Below the pieces are notes generated by a model. That model made no database searches. It saw only the letters and a program-made list of their open reading frames with translations, and was not told the origin of the DNA. A program made the position numbers and the translations under genes. Below, one piece after another: positions 33,921 to 41,968 of a stretch of 41,968 bases of DNA; position 1 is the first letter of the stretch, and the number at the start of each line of letters is the position of its first letter. The stretch comes from Oscillospiraceae bacterium. Its GTDB lineage: Bacteria > Bacillota > Clostridia > Oscillospirales > Oscillospiraceae. The stretch lies in the NCBI GenBank assembly GCA_017449185.1, contig JAFSJZ010000049.1, forward strand, positions 1-41,968, given 5' to 3'.

Positions 33921-33992
33921 GGCTTTTCTCCCCTCCTTTCCCTTGTATCGGAAGTGCTGTTCATCCTTTTTTATGTTATCACGGATATCGTC

Positions 33993-34016
33993 AATACGCA
34001 ACAAAAGATGCGTATT
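33993..34016. promoter_or_regulatory. Inverted repeat in a divergent control region
   Basis: AATACGCA (33993-34000) and TGCGTATT (34009-34016) form an 8-bp inverted repeat with an 8-base spacer, between the divergent transglutaminase operon and the CatA-like gene. It could be an operator for both. I found no convincing -35/-10 pair nearby. Confidence 0.35.
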
Positions 34017-34102
34017 TCTTTCCGTTTTTTTTGACCCTTTTCTCTCCCCGCTTGCTTTTTCCCCTCTCTTCCCTTAAAATGGATCAAAAAGGAGGCGGTC
34101 AA

Positions 34103-34723
34103 ATGAAGCGGATCGATCTTGAAAAGTGGGACCGTCGGGATATCTTTGCGTTTTTCTCTCCGCTGTCCAATCCCTTTTACTCCGTCTGCTTCCGGCTGGA
34201 TGTGACGGCGCTGCGCCGCTTCTGCAGACAGAAGGCCCTCTCCTTTTACTATGCCATGATCTTTCTGGTCACGCGCGCCGTCAACGGCACCGAGGCCTTT
34301 CTTTATACGCTCGAGGGAGGGCAGGTCTGTCTGCTGGACGGGCGCCGGCCCAGCTTTACCGACCGTGAGGAGGGCGAGGCATACTTTCACATCGTCACGA
34401 TGCCTCTCGGGGATTCCCTTGAGGACTTCTGCATGGCGGCGAAGGAAAAAAGCCGCGCGCAGCGCTCGTTTATCGACTATTCCTCCGAAAGCCCCGATCT
34501 CGTCTATCTCTCCTCGCTGCCCTGGCTGGATCTGACGGCGCTGACGAATGAACGCGACCTTGACCCCGACGACGCGATCCCACGCATCGCCTGGGGCAAA
34601 TACGTTGAGGAAAACGGCCGTTTGACGCTTGGGCTGTCGGTGGAGGTCAATCATCGCTTCGTCGACGGCGCGGACATCGGCGCCTTTGCCAAACGGCTCG
34701 AAGAGATGATTGCGGCGCTGTAA
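34103..34723 (+). CDS. CatA-like acetyltransferase
   Basis: A 206-residue protein of the chloramphenicol acetyltransferase type A family, which transfers acetyl from acetyl-CoA. The start ATG 34103 has GGAGG 7 bases upstream. Family features: FAFFSPLSNPFYSVCFRLDVT near the N-terminus, FYYAMIFLVTRAVN, SLPWLDLTAL, and the catalytic His184 in VNHRFVDGADIG, where Asp188 matches the usual HHxxxDG. True CAT enzymes have a second His and run to about 219 residues; the partner His is Asn here. Many chromosomal CatA-like proteins of Clostridia do not confer chloramphenicol resistance, so the substrate is open. Confidence 0.88.
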   Translation: MKRIDLEKWDRRDIFAFFSPLSNPFYSVCFRLDVTALRRFCRQKALSFYYAMIFLVTRAVNGTEAFLYTLEGGQVCLLDGRRPSFTDREEGEAYFHIVTMPLGDSLEDFCMAAKEKSRAQRSFIDYSSESPDLVYLSSLPWLDLTALTNERDLDPDDAIPRIAWGKYVEENGRLTLGLSVEVNHRFVDGADIGAFAKRLEEMIAAL

Positions 34724-34725
34724 AA

Positions 34726-34775
34726 ACAGCAGAAAATCCGGCCGAAGGAGAACCTTCGGCCGGAATTTCTGCTGT
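34726..34775. terminator. Bidirectional hairpin terminator
   Basis: ACAGCAGAAAATCCGGCCGAAGG (34726-34748) pairs with 34753-34775, with one mismatch in 23 positions and loop AGAA. It lies between the convergent CatA-like and M3 peptidase genes. The T-rich part is inside the stem rather than after it. Confidence 0.75.
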
Positions 34776-34780
34776 CCGGG

Positions 34781-36469
34781 TCACACCTTGATCTTCTCGA
34801 GCAGGGCCTCTACCTCGCCTGCGAGCGTCCCCAGCGCGCCGGGGACAAAGGGCGGTGTAAAGCCTGCCTCCTCCAACAGATCGGTCCAGACCTTTTCGCC
34901 GCCCTGCTTCGACAGGCGGAGATAACGCGCGAAAGCGTCGTCGTAGTCCTTCTGCGAGGCGAGCAGAAAATCGAAGGCTGCGGTCTGCGCGAGGACGTAG
35001 TCGATGTAGTAGAAGGGGCTCTCGTAAATGTGCATCTGATATTGCCAGCGCGTGCCTTTTTCCAGATACGGCATGCCCTCGAAGGAGATATGCGGACGGA
35101 ACTTTCCCTCCAGTTCCAGCCACAGCGCATCGCGCTCATCGGGTGTCATATCGGGGTTTTCGTAGACAAGGTGCTGGAAATAATCCACGATCGTACCGTA
35201 AGGGATAAAGGAAAAGCTCTCGAGCGCATGCATGTACCGGTATTTGTCGGCGTTTTCTCCGAAGAACTTTTCCATATACGGCCAGGCAAAGAACTCCATC
35301 GACATCGAGTGGGTCTCCGCCGTCTCCATACCGCCGCACTGCAGCTCGAGCGCGAAGCGGTTGTGCGCGATGAGGTAGGCGTTGAGCGCGTGGCCGGCCT
35401 CGTGCGTGACGACGTCCACGTCGCCCGCCGTGCCGTTGAAATTGGCCAGGATGAAGGGCTGTTCGAAGGCCGGAAAATCCGTGCAGTAGCCGCCGCCCCA
35501 TTTGTTCTTGCGGCTGTCGACGTCGAAGGCCTCATTCTCGAGCATCATGTCGATGAACGCCGCGCTCTCGGGACTCATGGCGTGGTACATCTCCCGTGCG
35601 GAGGCGAAAATGTTCTCCTTGCCGCCGACCGGCCGCGGGTCGCCGCCGGGGATGATAACGCCGTCGTCGTAGAAGTGATAGTCCCCGATGCCGAGACGTT
35701 CGGCGTTCTCCGTGCGCAGGCGGGAAACAACGGGCACAACGTCTGAGAGGACGTTTTTGCGGAAAGCGGCGACCATCTTCTCATCGTAGCAGAGACGGCC
35801 CATGCGGTAATAGCCCAGCTCGACAAAGCTCTGATAGCCCATCTTCTTCGCCATGCGGTCGCGCACGTGTACGAGCTCGTCATAGATGCGGTCAAGCTCG
35901 GCCTTGTACTGCTCGAGCGTGCCCCCGAGCACCTCGTAGGCCTCGCGGCGCGTGGCGCGGTCCTCGTCCTTGAAATAGCCCGCGAGCACGGAACGGGGCA
36001 TTTTCTCTCCCCGGAACTCAAACTCCATGCCCGCCATGAGCCGGGAGTATTCGGAGACAAGCCTGTTCTCCTCGACCATGTCGGGGATGATGGCCTCGTT
36101 CATGGATTTTCGGGCGACCTCCATCGAGCGGAAGAGCACCGGAGAGAGCGCCTCTTCCAGCTCGGCGCGGAAGGGCGAGTCGAGCAGCGCGGAGGCGTAG
36201 GCGACCGTATAGTTGTCAAAGCGCGGCCCGTTCTCGTCGTAATAGTCCTTTTCGGCGACGTAGAATTCGTCCACCGTGTTGATGGAATAGCGCATATAGG
36301 CCAGGCTGCCGGCGGTCATGAAGTCTCGCAGCAGCTTGAGGTAATCCTCTCGCGCGGCGAGGATGTCGTCGACGCTGCCGGCCTCTTTGATGCGGCGGAT
36401 CACGTCCTCCATCACGGAGGAGGCCTCCTCGATCGTTACGCGCTTATAGGGAAGTTCGGAAACTTTCAT
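34781..36469 (-). CDS. M3 family oligoendopeptidase
   Basis: A 562-residue cytoplasmic metallopeptidase of the M3 (PepF/thimet-like) family that cleaves short peptides. The zinc site is the HEAGH motif (VTHEAGHALNAYLIA), with the downstream Glu region METAETHSMSMEFFAWPYMEKFF typical of M3B enzymes. FILANFNGT and FYYIDYVLAQTAAFDFLL are further family segments. The length is close to the 560-600 residue M3B norm. It is a single-gene unit closed by the hairpin at 34726-34775, and it is divergent from the M18 aminopeptidase at 36605; the two may share peptide breakdown. Confidence 0.95.
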   Translation of the reverse strand: MKVSELPYKRVTIEEASSVMEDVIRRIKEAGSVDDILAAREDYLKLLRDFMTAGSLAYMRYSINTVDEFYVAEKDYYDENGPRFDNYTVAYASALLDSPFRAELEEALSPVLFRSMEVARKSMNEAIIPDMVEENRLVSEYSRLMAGMEFEFRGEKMPRSVLAGYFKDEDRATRREAYEVLGGTLEQYKAELDRIYDELVHVRDRMAKKMGYQSFVELGYYRMGRLCYDEKMVAAFRKNVLSDVVPVVSRLRTENAERLGIGDYHFYDDGVIIPGGDPRPVGGKENIFASAREMYHAMSPESAAFIDMMLENEAFDVDSRKNKWGGGYCTDFPAFEQPFILANFNGTAGDVDVVTHEAGHALNAYLIAHNRFALELQCGGMETAETHSMSMEFFAWPYMEKFFGENADKYRYMHALESFSFIPYGTIVDYFQHLVYENPDMTPDERDALWLELEGKFRPHISFEGMPYLEKGTRWQYQMHIYESPFYYIDYVLAQTAAFDFLLASQKDYDDAFARYLRLSKQGGEKVWTDLLEEAGFTPPFVPGALGTLAGEVEALLEKIKV

Positions 36470-36543
36470 GCGTTTTTCCTCTCTTTTTTATGTTTTTCGC
36501 GTCTGCATTTTACAACAATTCGTGAAGTTTTTCAATCGGTGGT

Positions 36544-36571
36544 GTTCAAAGAGCGGAAAATATGCTATACT
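36544..36571 (+). promoter_or_regulatory. Promoter of the M18 aminopeptidase gene
   Basis: TATACT (36566-36571) is a good -10 box. The -35 candidate GTTCAA (36544-36549) is weak, with 16 bases between. It lies 33 bp before the start codon, in the gap between two divergent peptidase genes. Confidence 0.5.
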
Positions 36572-36604
36572 TTCTTTTACCGAACAGAAAACGAGGGTTT
36601 GACA

Positions 36605-37897
36605 ATGGATCTTAACAAAGAACTGCTTTCGTTTATCTCCCGCTCCCCCACCGCCTTCCACGCCGTGGACAGCACGGCGAAGGCGCTTGCGGACGCGGGC
36701 TTTGCGGAACTGTACGAAACGGAGCCCTGGTCTCTCGCCCCCGGCGCGTGCGCTTTTGTGCGTCGGAACGACTCGTCTCTGATCGCCTTTCGCGTGCCGG
36801 AGGGCGAGCCCTCCGGTCTGCTGCTCGCAGCCGCGCACAGCGATTCTCCCTGCTTCAAGCTCAAGGAAAACGCCTCTTTGGAGAGCGACGGGTATCGGCG
36901 TCTGAGCGTGGAAAAATACGGTGGGATGCTCTGCGCCCCGTGGCTGGACAGGCCGCTGTCTCTGGCAGGCCGCGTCACGCTGCGCGAGGGCGGCCGGCTC
37001 GTCTCTCGTCTGGTCGATCTGGCGCGCCCCGTCGCGCTGATCCCGAATCTTGCGATCCATATGGACCGCAGCGCCAACGAGGGAAAGACATACGACATGC
37101 TCAAGGATATGCCGCCTCTGCTCTCCCTTGCCGGCGGCAGAGGGCCGGAGGCGCTGATCGCCGAGGCGCTCGATGTGAAGGAAGAGGACATCCTCTCGAA
37201 GGAGCTGTTCCTCTATCCCTGCACGCCGGGCACCGTCTGGGGCGCAGAGAATGAATTTCTCTCCTCTCCCAGGCTCGACGATCTGCAGTGCGTGTTCGGC
37301 TGTCTGCACGGCTTTCTCGAGGCCGGAAGCTCCGGCGCGCTGAGGGCACTGTGTATTTTTGACAACGAAGAGGTCGGCAGCGGCAGCAAGCAGGGCGCCG
37401 GCTCCACCTTCCTCTCCGACGTACTGCGCCGCGTTTTCGCCGCGCGCGGCCTCGGCGAGGTCGATCTCCTGCGCTGCGCCGCGAACGGCTTGATGGTCTC
37501 GGCCGATAACGCCCATGCCGTGCATCCCAACCATCCCGGCGAGGCCGACCGAAACGAGCGCCCCGTCCCGAACGGCGGCGTGGTCATCAAATACAACGCC
37601 GGCGCACGCTACACGACTGACAGCGTCTCCGCCGCGCTCTTCTCCGAGCTCTGCCGTGCCGCGGACGTGCCCGTGCAGCGCTATTCCAACCGCGCCGACA
37701 AGCCCGGCGGCTCCACGCTGGGGCATATCAGTCTGGCGCATCTCTCGCTCGACTGTATCGATATCGGTCTGGCGCAGCTGGCGATGCACTCCTGCTACGA
37801 GACGGCGGGCTCGAAGGATACGGAATACCTCGTCCGTGCGATGCGCGCATTCTTCTCCGCCGAGGTCCGCAAGGAGCCGGAGGGGATCTGCCTGTGA
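36605..37897 (+). CDS. M18 family aminopeptidase
   Basis: A 430-residue metallo-aminopeptidase of the M18 family, which removes N-terminal, mainly acidic or neutral, residues from peptides. The start ATG 36605 (MDLNKELLSFI) has GAGGG upstream. Ligand and catalytic segments: AAHSDSPCFKLK, RLDDLQC, FDNEEVGSGSKQGAG, VSADNAHAVHPNH, and the C-terminal LAMHSCYETAGSKD, which matches the M18 end motif. Length and motifs are complete. The small lipoprotein gene follows after 47 bp without a terminator, so it may be co-transcribed. Confidence 0.95.
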   Translation: MDLNKELLSFISRSPTAFHAVDSTAKALADAGFAELYETEPWSLAPGACAFVRRNDSSLIAFRVPEGEPSGLLLAAAHSDSPCFKLKENASLESDGYRRLSVEKYGGMLCAPWLDRPLSLAGRVTLREGGRLVSRLVDLARPVALIPNLAIHMDRSANEGKTYDMLKDMPPLLSLAGGRGPEALIAEALDVKEEDILSKELFLYPCTPGTVWGAENEFLSSPRLDDLQCVFGCLHGFLEAGSSGALRALCIFDNEEVGSGSKQGAGSTFLSDVLRRVFAARGLGEVDLLRCAANGLMVSADNAHAVHPNHPGEADRNERPVPNGGVVIKYNAGARYTTDSVSAALFSELCRAADVPVQRYSNRADKPGGSTLGHISLAHLSLDCIDIGLAQLAMHSCYETAGSKDTEYLVRAMRAFFSAEVRKEPEGICL

Positions 37898-37944
37898 GCA
37901 CGCTTTTCTTTGAGACGCATATCTGAAATTCATTTGGTGAGAAC

Positions 37945-38751
37945 ATGATGAGAAAGAAACTGATCAGCCTGCTGCTCGTCCTGCTGCTGTGCCTGTCGCT
38001 TGCGGGCTGCGGCGGCGTCTCCTACGGCGTAAATACCGTGATGACGCTTGTCGAGCAGGAGTATTCCATGGCCTTCCGCAACGGCGACAGCATCTATTAT
38101 TATGTCGTCGCAGCGCTCGAGGAGCTCAGCGCCGAGGGCGTCGTGTCCGAGCTTTCACACAAATGGCTGGGCTCGAACGCGGTGAGCTTCGGCAAGAAGG
38201 CCGACGCGCTCTCGGCCTATCAGCCGCCGGAGCCGCGCGTCTTCATCATCGGCGTGGACGAGAACTCCTTCCCCTTCGCCTACGGCGAGGGCGGCAACTA
38301 CTGGGGCTTTGACGTGGAGCTGGCGACGAAGATGTGTCAAAAGCTCGGCTGGACGCTGCAGGTACACGTGGTTGAGAAGGAAAACGTCTATATCGAACTC
38401 TATTCCGGCAACATTGACTGCGCCTGGGGCGGGCTGGCCCTGCCCGAAAAGGAGATCGCCGACGGCAGCTACACCGTCTACGGCCCCTATGTGAAAAACG
38501 ACATCGTGATCGCCTCGCGCGACGGTTCGAATATCTGGAACAGCCTGCAGCTCAACGGGCGGAGAATGGCCATGTGCACCACGCAGGAGGCCATGGACGC
38601 CCTGCAGAGTGCGGGCAGGGTCGCCAACCGGCTCGGGCAGATCACCCGTCTTGCCGGCGGAACGACCGAGTGCTTCAATTACCTCTTCTCCGGCAAATGC
38701 GACCTGATCCTGACGGACAGCACCGCGATTGCCTATTATAACTCGCACTGA
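37945..38751 (+). CDS. Lipoprotein, circularly permuted family-3 solute-binding protein
   Basis: A 268-residue lipoprotein with lipobox LAGC (Cys22). Family-3 (amino-acid/polar ligand) binding proteins normally begin with a ligand-lobe strand and end with YGIAFRKGD...ALKELKADGTLxxISxKWFG. Here that closing segment comes first: residues 37-78 include EQEYSMAFRNGDSIYYYVVAALEELSAEG and SHKWLGS. The usual opening (VFIIGVDENSFPFAYGEGGNYWGFDVELATKMC) starts near residue 97. The chain ends at CDLILTDSTAIAYYNSH, exactly where the normal protein would continue into its closing segment. No permease or ATPase is adjacent, so it may be a sensor-type or orphan binding protein. Confidence 0.85.
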   Translation: MMRKKLISLLLVLLLCLSLAGCGGVSYGVNTVMTLVEQEYSMAFRNGDSIYYYVVAALEELSAEGVVSELSHKWLGSNAVSFGKKADALSAYQPPEPRVFIIGVDENSFPFAYGEGGNYWGFDVELATKMCQKLGWTLQVHVVEKENVYIELYSGNIDCAWGGLALPEKEIADGSYTVYGPYVKNDIVIASRDGSNIWNSLQLNGRRMAMCTTQEAMDALQSAGRVANRLGQITRLAGGTTECFNYLFSGKCDLILTDSTAIAYYNSH

Positions 38752-38763
38752 GCGGACCCTGGT

Positions 38764-38792
38764 ACCGCCCGGGTATTCCCGGGCGGTTTTTT
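38764..38792 (+). terminator. Intrinsic terminator
   Basis: ACCGCCCGGG (38764-38773) pairs with CCCGGGCGGT (38778-38787) around TATT and is followed by a run of T. It closes the aminopeptidase-lipoprotein unit. Confidence 0.95.
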
Positions 38793-38807
38793 GTGCGTTT
38801 TTTTACG

Positions 38808-38836
38808 TTGCGTGCGCCGCGCAGATGTGATATAGT
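38808..38836 (+). promoter_or_regulatory. Promoter of the E2-like gene
   Basis: TTGCGT (38808-38813), 17 bases, TATAGT (38831-38836). It lies 44 bp before the ATG at 38881. Confidence 0.6.
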
Positions 38837-38880
38837 TAACAACAGTTCAAATATTGGAAGCTTTCGGAGGGGAAACCACT

Positions 38881-39795
38881 ATGTTCGGAAGACGCCCGGA
38901 CGGACGCAGGATCAGAGACATCGATCCGGTCATGCAGATCACGCCCTATGTGATGCCCATGCGCTGCGACGCACAGGTTTTTCTCAAGCACCGTGCCGAC
39001 ATGGACGTGCTCTCGCGCTATATCCGCCGGCAGAAGGCGGAAAAGGGCGAGGCCGTCAGCTATATGCAGATCATCGTGGCGGCCTATGTGCGCGCCGTGG
39101 CCCGCAACCCGCAGGTCAACCGCTTTATAATGAACAAGCAGCTCTTTGCCCGGAACAACTGCTCGGCCGCCTTTACGATCCTGAAGGATCCCTCGGACGC
39201 GGACAAGGGCGAGGCCGTGGTCAAGATCAAATTCGACCTGAGCGACACCCTGTGGGATGTGCGCGACCGCATGACTGCCGCCGTGGCGGCAGGCCGCAGC
39301 GAGTCGGGCGAGAGTGGCTTCACCGAGAAGCTGCTGCGCTTTCTCTTTGCCGTTCCGGGGCTGGCCACCGTCGTGGTCGGGCTGGTGCGTTTTCTCGATC
39401 GCTTCGGTCTTGCGCCCGGCGTGCTGATGGAGGAGCTGCCCTTCTATGTGGGCATGTATATCACGAACACCGCCTCGATCGGTCTGCACGACGTGAACCA
39501 CCACCTCTACAACTGGGGCAACGTCGGTCTCTTCCTCGGCATGGGCACGACCGAGAAGGTCGCCGAGCTCGAGGGGGGCAAGGTGCGCATGAAGCGCTAT
39601 CTGCCCATCGGCATCACGGCAGACGAGCGCGTCTGCTCCGGCGCGCACTACGCCCGCTTTTTTGCCGATGTGAAGCACTATCTCGAGCACCCCGAGCTGC
39701 TGGAAACGCCGCCGGAGGCAGTACGCTTCGACGGGGGTCTCGAATATCACGTACCGAAGCCGGGAAAAGCTTTGCAGGGAAGGGACGGCGCATGA
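38881..39795 (+). CDS. Stand-alone E2-like acyltransferase-fold protein with altered active site
   Basis: A 304-residue protein resembling the catalytic domain of 2-oxo-acid dehydrogenase E2 subunits (CAT superfamily fold). It has no lipoyl or peripheral-subunit domain. YMQIIVAAYVRAVARNPQVNRFIMNKQLF is a typical segment. The family active-site motif DHRxxDG reads DERVCSG (residues 248-254), so the catalytic His is Glu and the Asp is Ser. A hydrophobic, possibly membrane-associated stretch (LLRFLFAVPGLATVVVGLVRFLDRFG) lies mid-chain. The ATG at 38881 has GGAGGGG upstream. It overlaps the GNAT gene by 4 bases. Function is unknown; acyl transfer by the usual mechanism is unlikely. Confidence 0.82.
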   Translation: MFGRRPDGRRIRDIDPVMQITPYVMPMRCDAQVFLKHRADMDVLSRYIRRQKAEKGEAVSYMQIIVAAYVRAVARNPQVNRFIMNKQLFARNNCSAAFTILKDPSDADKGEAVVKIKFDLSDTLWDVRDRMTAAVAAGRSESGESGFTEKLLRFLFAVPGLATVVVGLVRFLDRFGLAPGVLMEELPFYVGMYITNTASIGLHDVNHHLYNWGNVGLFLGMGTTEKVAELEGGKVRMKRYLPIGITADERVCSGAHYARFFADVKHYLEHPELLETPPEAVRFDGGLEYHVPKPGKALQGRDGA

Positions 39796-40250
39796 TACGG
39801 ATAAGACGCATCGAGGAGCGGGACGCGGAGACGGTTTCCGCGCTGATTTATGAGACCATGCAGATCTCCAACAGCCGGGATTACCCGCCGGAGCTGCTGC
39901 GCGGCCTGCCGCCCGAGAAAGTGCTCGAGCGTGCGGGCTGGACGCACTTTTATGTGGTCGAAGACGACGAGCGGATCGTCGGCTGCGGCGCGATTGGCCC
40001 TTATTGGGGGCGTGAGGACGAAAGCAGCTTCTTCACCATTTTCGTACACCCGGACTATCAGGGCCGGGGCATCGGCCGAAAGATCGTCGAAACGCTGGAG
40101 GCGGACGAGTTCGCCCTGCGCGCCAGGCGCATCGAGATCCCCGCCTCGATCACGGGCCTTCCTTTCTATCAAAAGATGGGCTATGGTTTCAAACCCGGCC
40201 ATGAAGAGCCGGACGAAGAGCTGATCTATCGTCTGGAGAAATACAGATAA
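39792..40250 (+). CDS. GNAT family N-acetyltransferase
   Basis: A 152-residue GCN5-type acetyltransferase. Motif A, which holds acetyl-CoA, is FTIFVHPDYQGRGIGRKIVETLE. The C-terminal ITGLPFYQKMGYGF is the usual closing part. The start ATG overlaps the E2-like stop (ATGA), so the pair is co-translated. The acceptor cannot be predicted. The stop codon lies within the stem of the bidirectional terminator at 40246-40285. Confidence 0.93.
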   Translation: MIRIRRIEERDAETVSALIYETMQISNSRDYPPELLRGLPPEKVLERAGWTHFYVVEDDERIVGCGAIGPYWGREDESSFFTIFVHPDYQGRGIGRKIVETLEADEFALRARRIEIPASITGLPFYQKMGYGFKPGHEEPDEELIYRLEKYR

Positions 40251-40285
40251 GAAAAACACCCTCCGAGGAGGGTGTTTTTCTTATC
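40246..40285. terminator. Bidirectional intrinsic terminator
   Basis: GATAAGAAAAACACCCTC (40246-40263) and its exact complement (40268-40285) flank the loop CGAG. A-rich and T-rich flanks make it work in both directions, for the GNAT gene and for the converging ppdK gene. Confidence 0.93.
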
Positions 40286-40308
40286 TCGGTTTGGAATCGG
40301 TGCGGAAT

Positions 40309-41968
<1,660 letters not shown>

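Noticed and set aside
34103..34723. Call as a chloramphenicol resistance gene
   Set aside because: The catalytic His region matches the family, but the partner His is Asn, the protein is short, and there is no mobile context. Resistance cannot be claimed.

Overview
The window is a high-GC, gene-dense stretch of a Firmicutes chromosome. The gene order (trmFO-topA-dprA, rnc-smc-ftsY, nadD/yqeK-rsfS), a VanR/VanS-like regulator pair, sugar ABC transporters with lipoprotein binding proteins, and GC-rich two-hairpin intergenic repeats suggest Clostridia, probably an Oscillospirales-like gut anaerobe. That placement is inference. No rRNA, tRNA, CRISPR array, phage gene or transposase was seen.

Region 1 (1-15277, all minus strand) is housekeeping. 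The upstream run reads trmH-like methyltransferase, dprA, topA, trmFO, plsX, rnc, Elp3-like radical SAM protein, smc, ftsY, mostly with gaps of a few bases or overlaps. A second run reads yhbY, a nadD-yqeK fusion, rsfS and leuS (cut by the window start). A two-hairpin repeat separates the two runs. Directly upstream of the first run lies a 341-bp element with long imperfect terminal inverted repeats (15299-15639), which looks like a MITE and may carry the run's promoter.

Region 2 (15640-25500) is envelope and transport. It holds a MacB-core-like membrane protein and a membrane-fusion protein with no ATPase beside them, a sugar ABC operon (large binding lipoprotein plus two permeases), and a divergent two-component system. 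Repeated CTTAA boxes lie in the shared promoter region.

Region 3 (25599-34016) holds a membrane-anchored GH25 lysozyme, then a minus-strand operon. That operon encodes a transglutaminase lipoprotein, a GspF/PilC-like platform protein, four small single-span pilin-like proteins, a PilT-type ATPase, a BTAD regulator with a decayed GGDEF-like domain, and an unrecognised 162-aa protein. No PilB-type assembly ATPase or prepilin peptidase is visible.

Region 4 (34017-41968) holds a CatA-like acetyltransferase, an M3 oligopeptidase, an M18 aminopeptidase, a small lipoprotein that reads as a circularly permuted family-3 solute-binding protein, an E2-like protein with an altered active-site motif, a GNAT acetyltransferase, and the C-terminal part of pyruvate phosphate dikinase with an unusual helical tail. 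The strongest leads are the permuted binding protein, the PilT-only pilus-like operon and the MITE.
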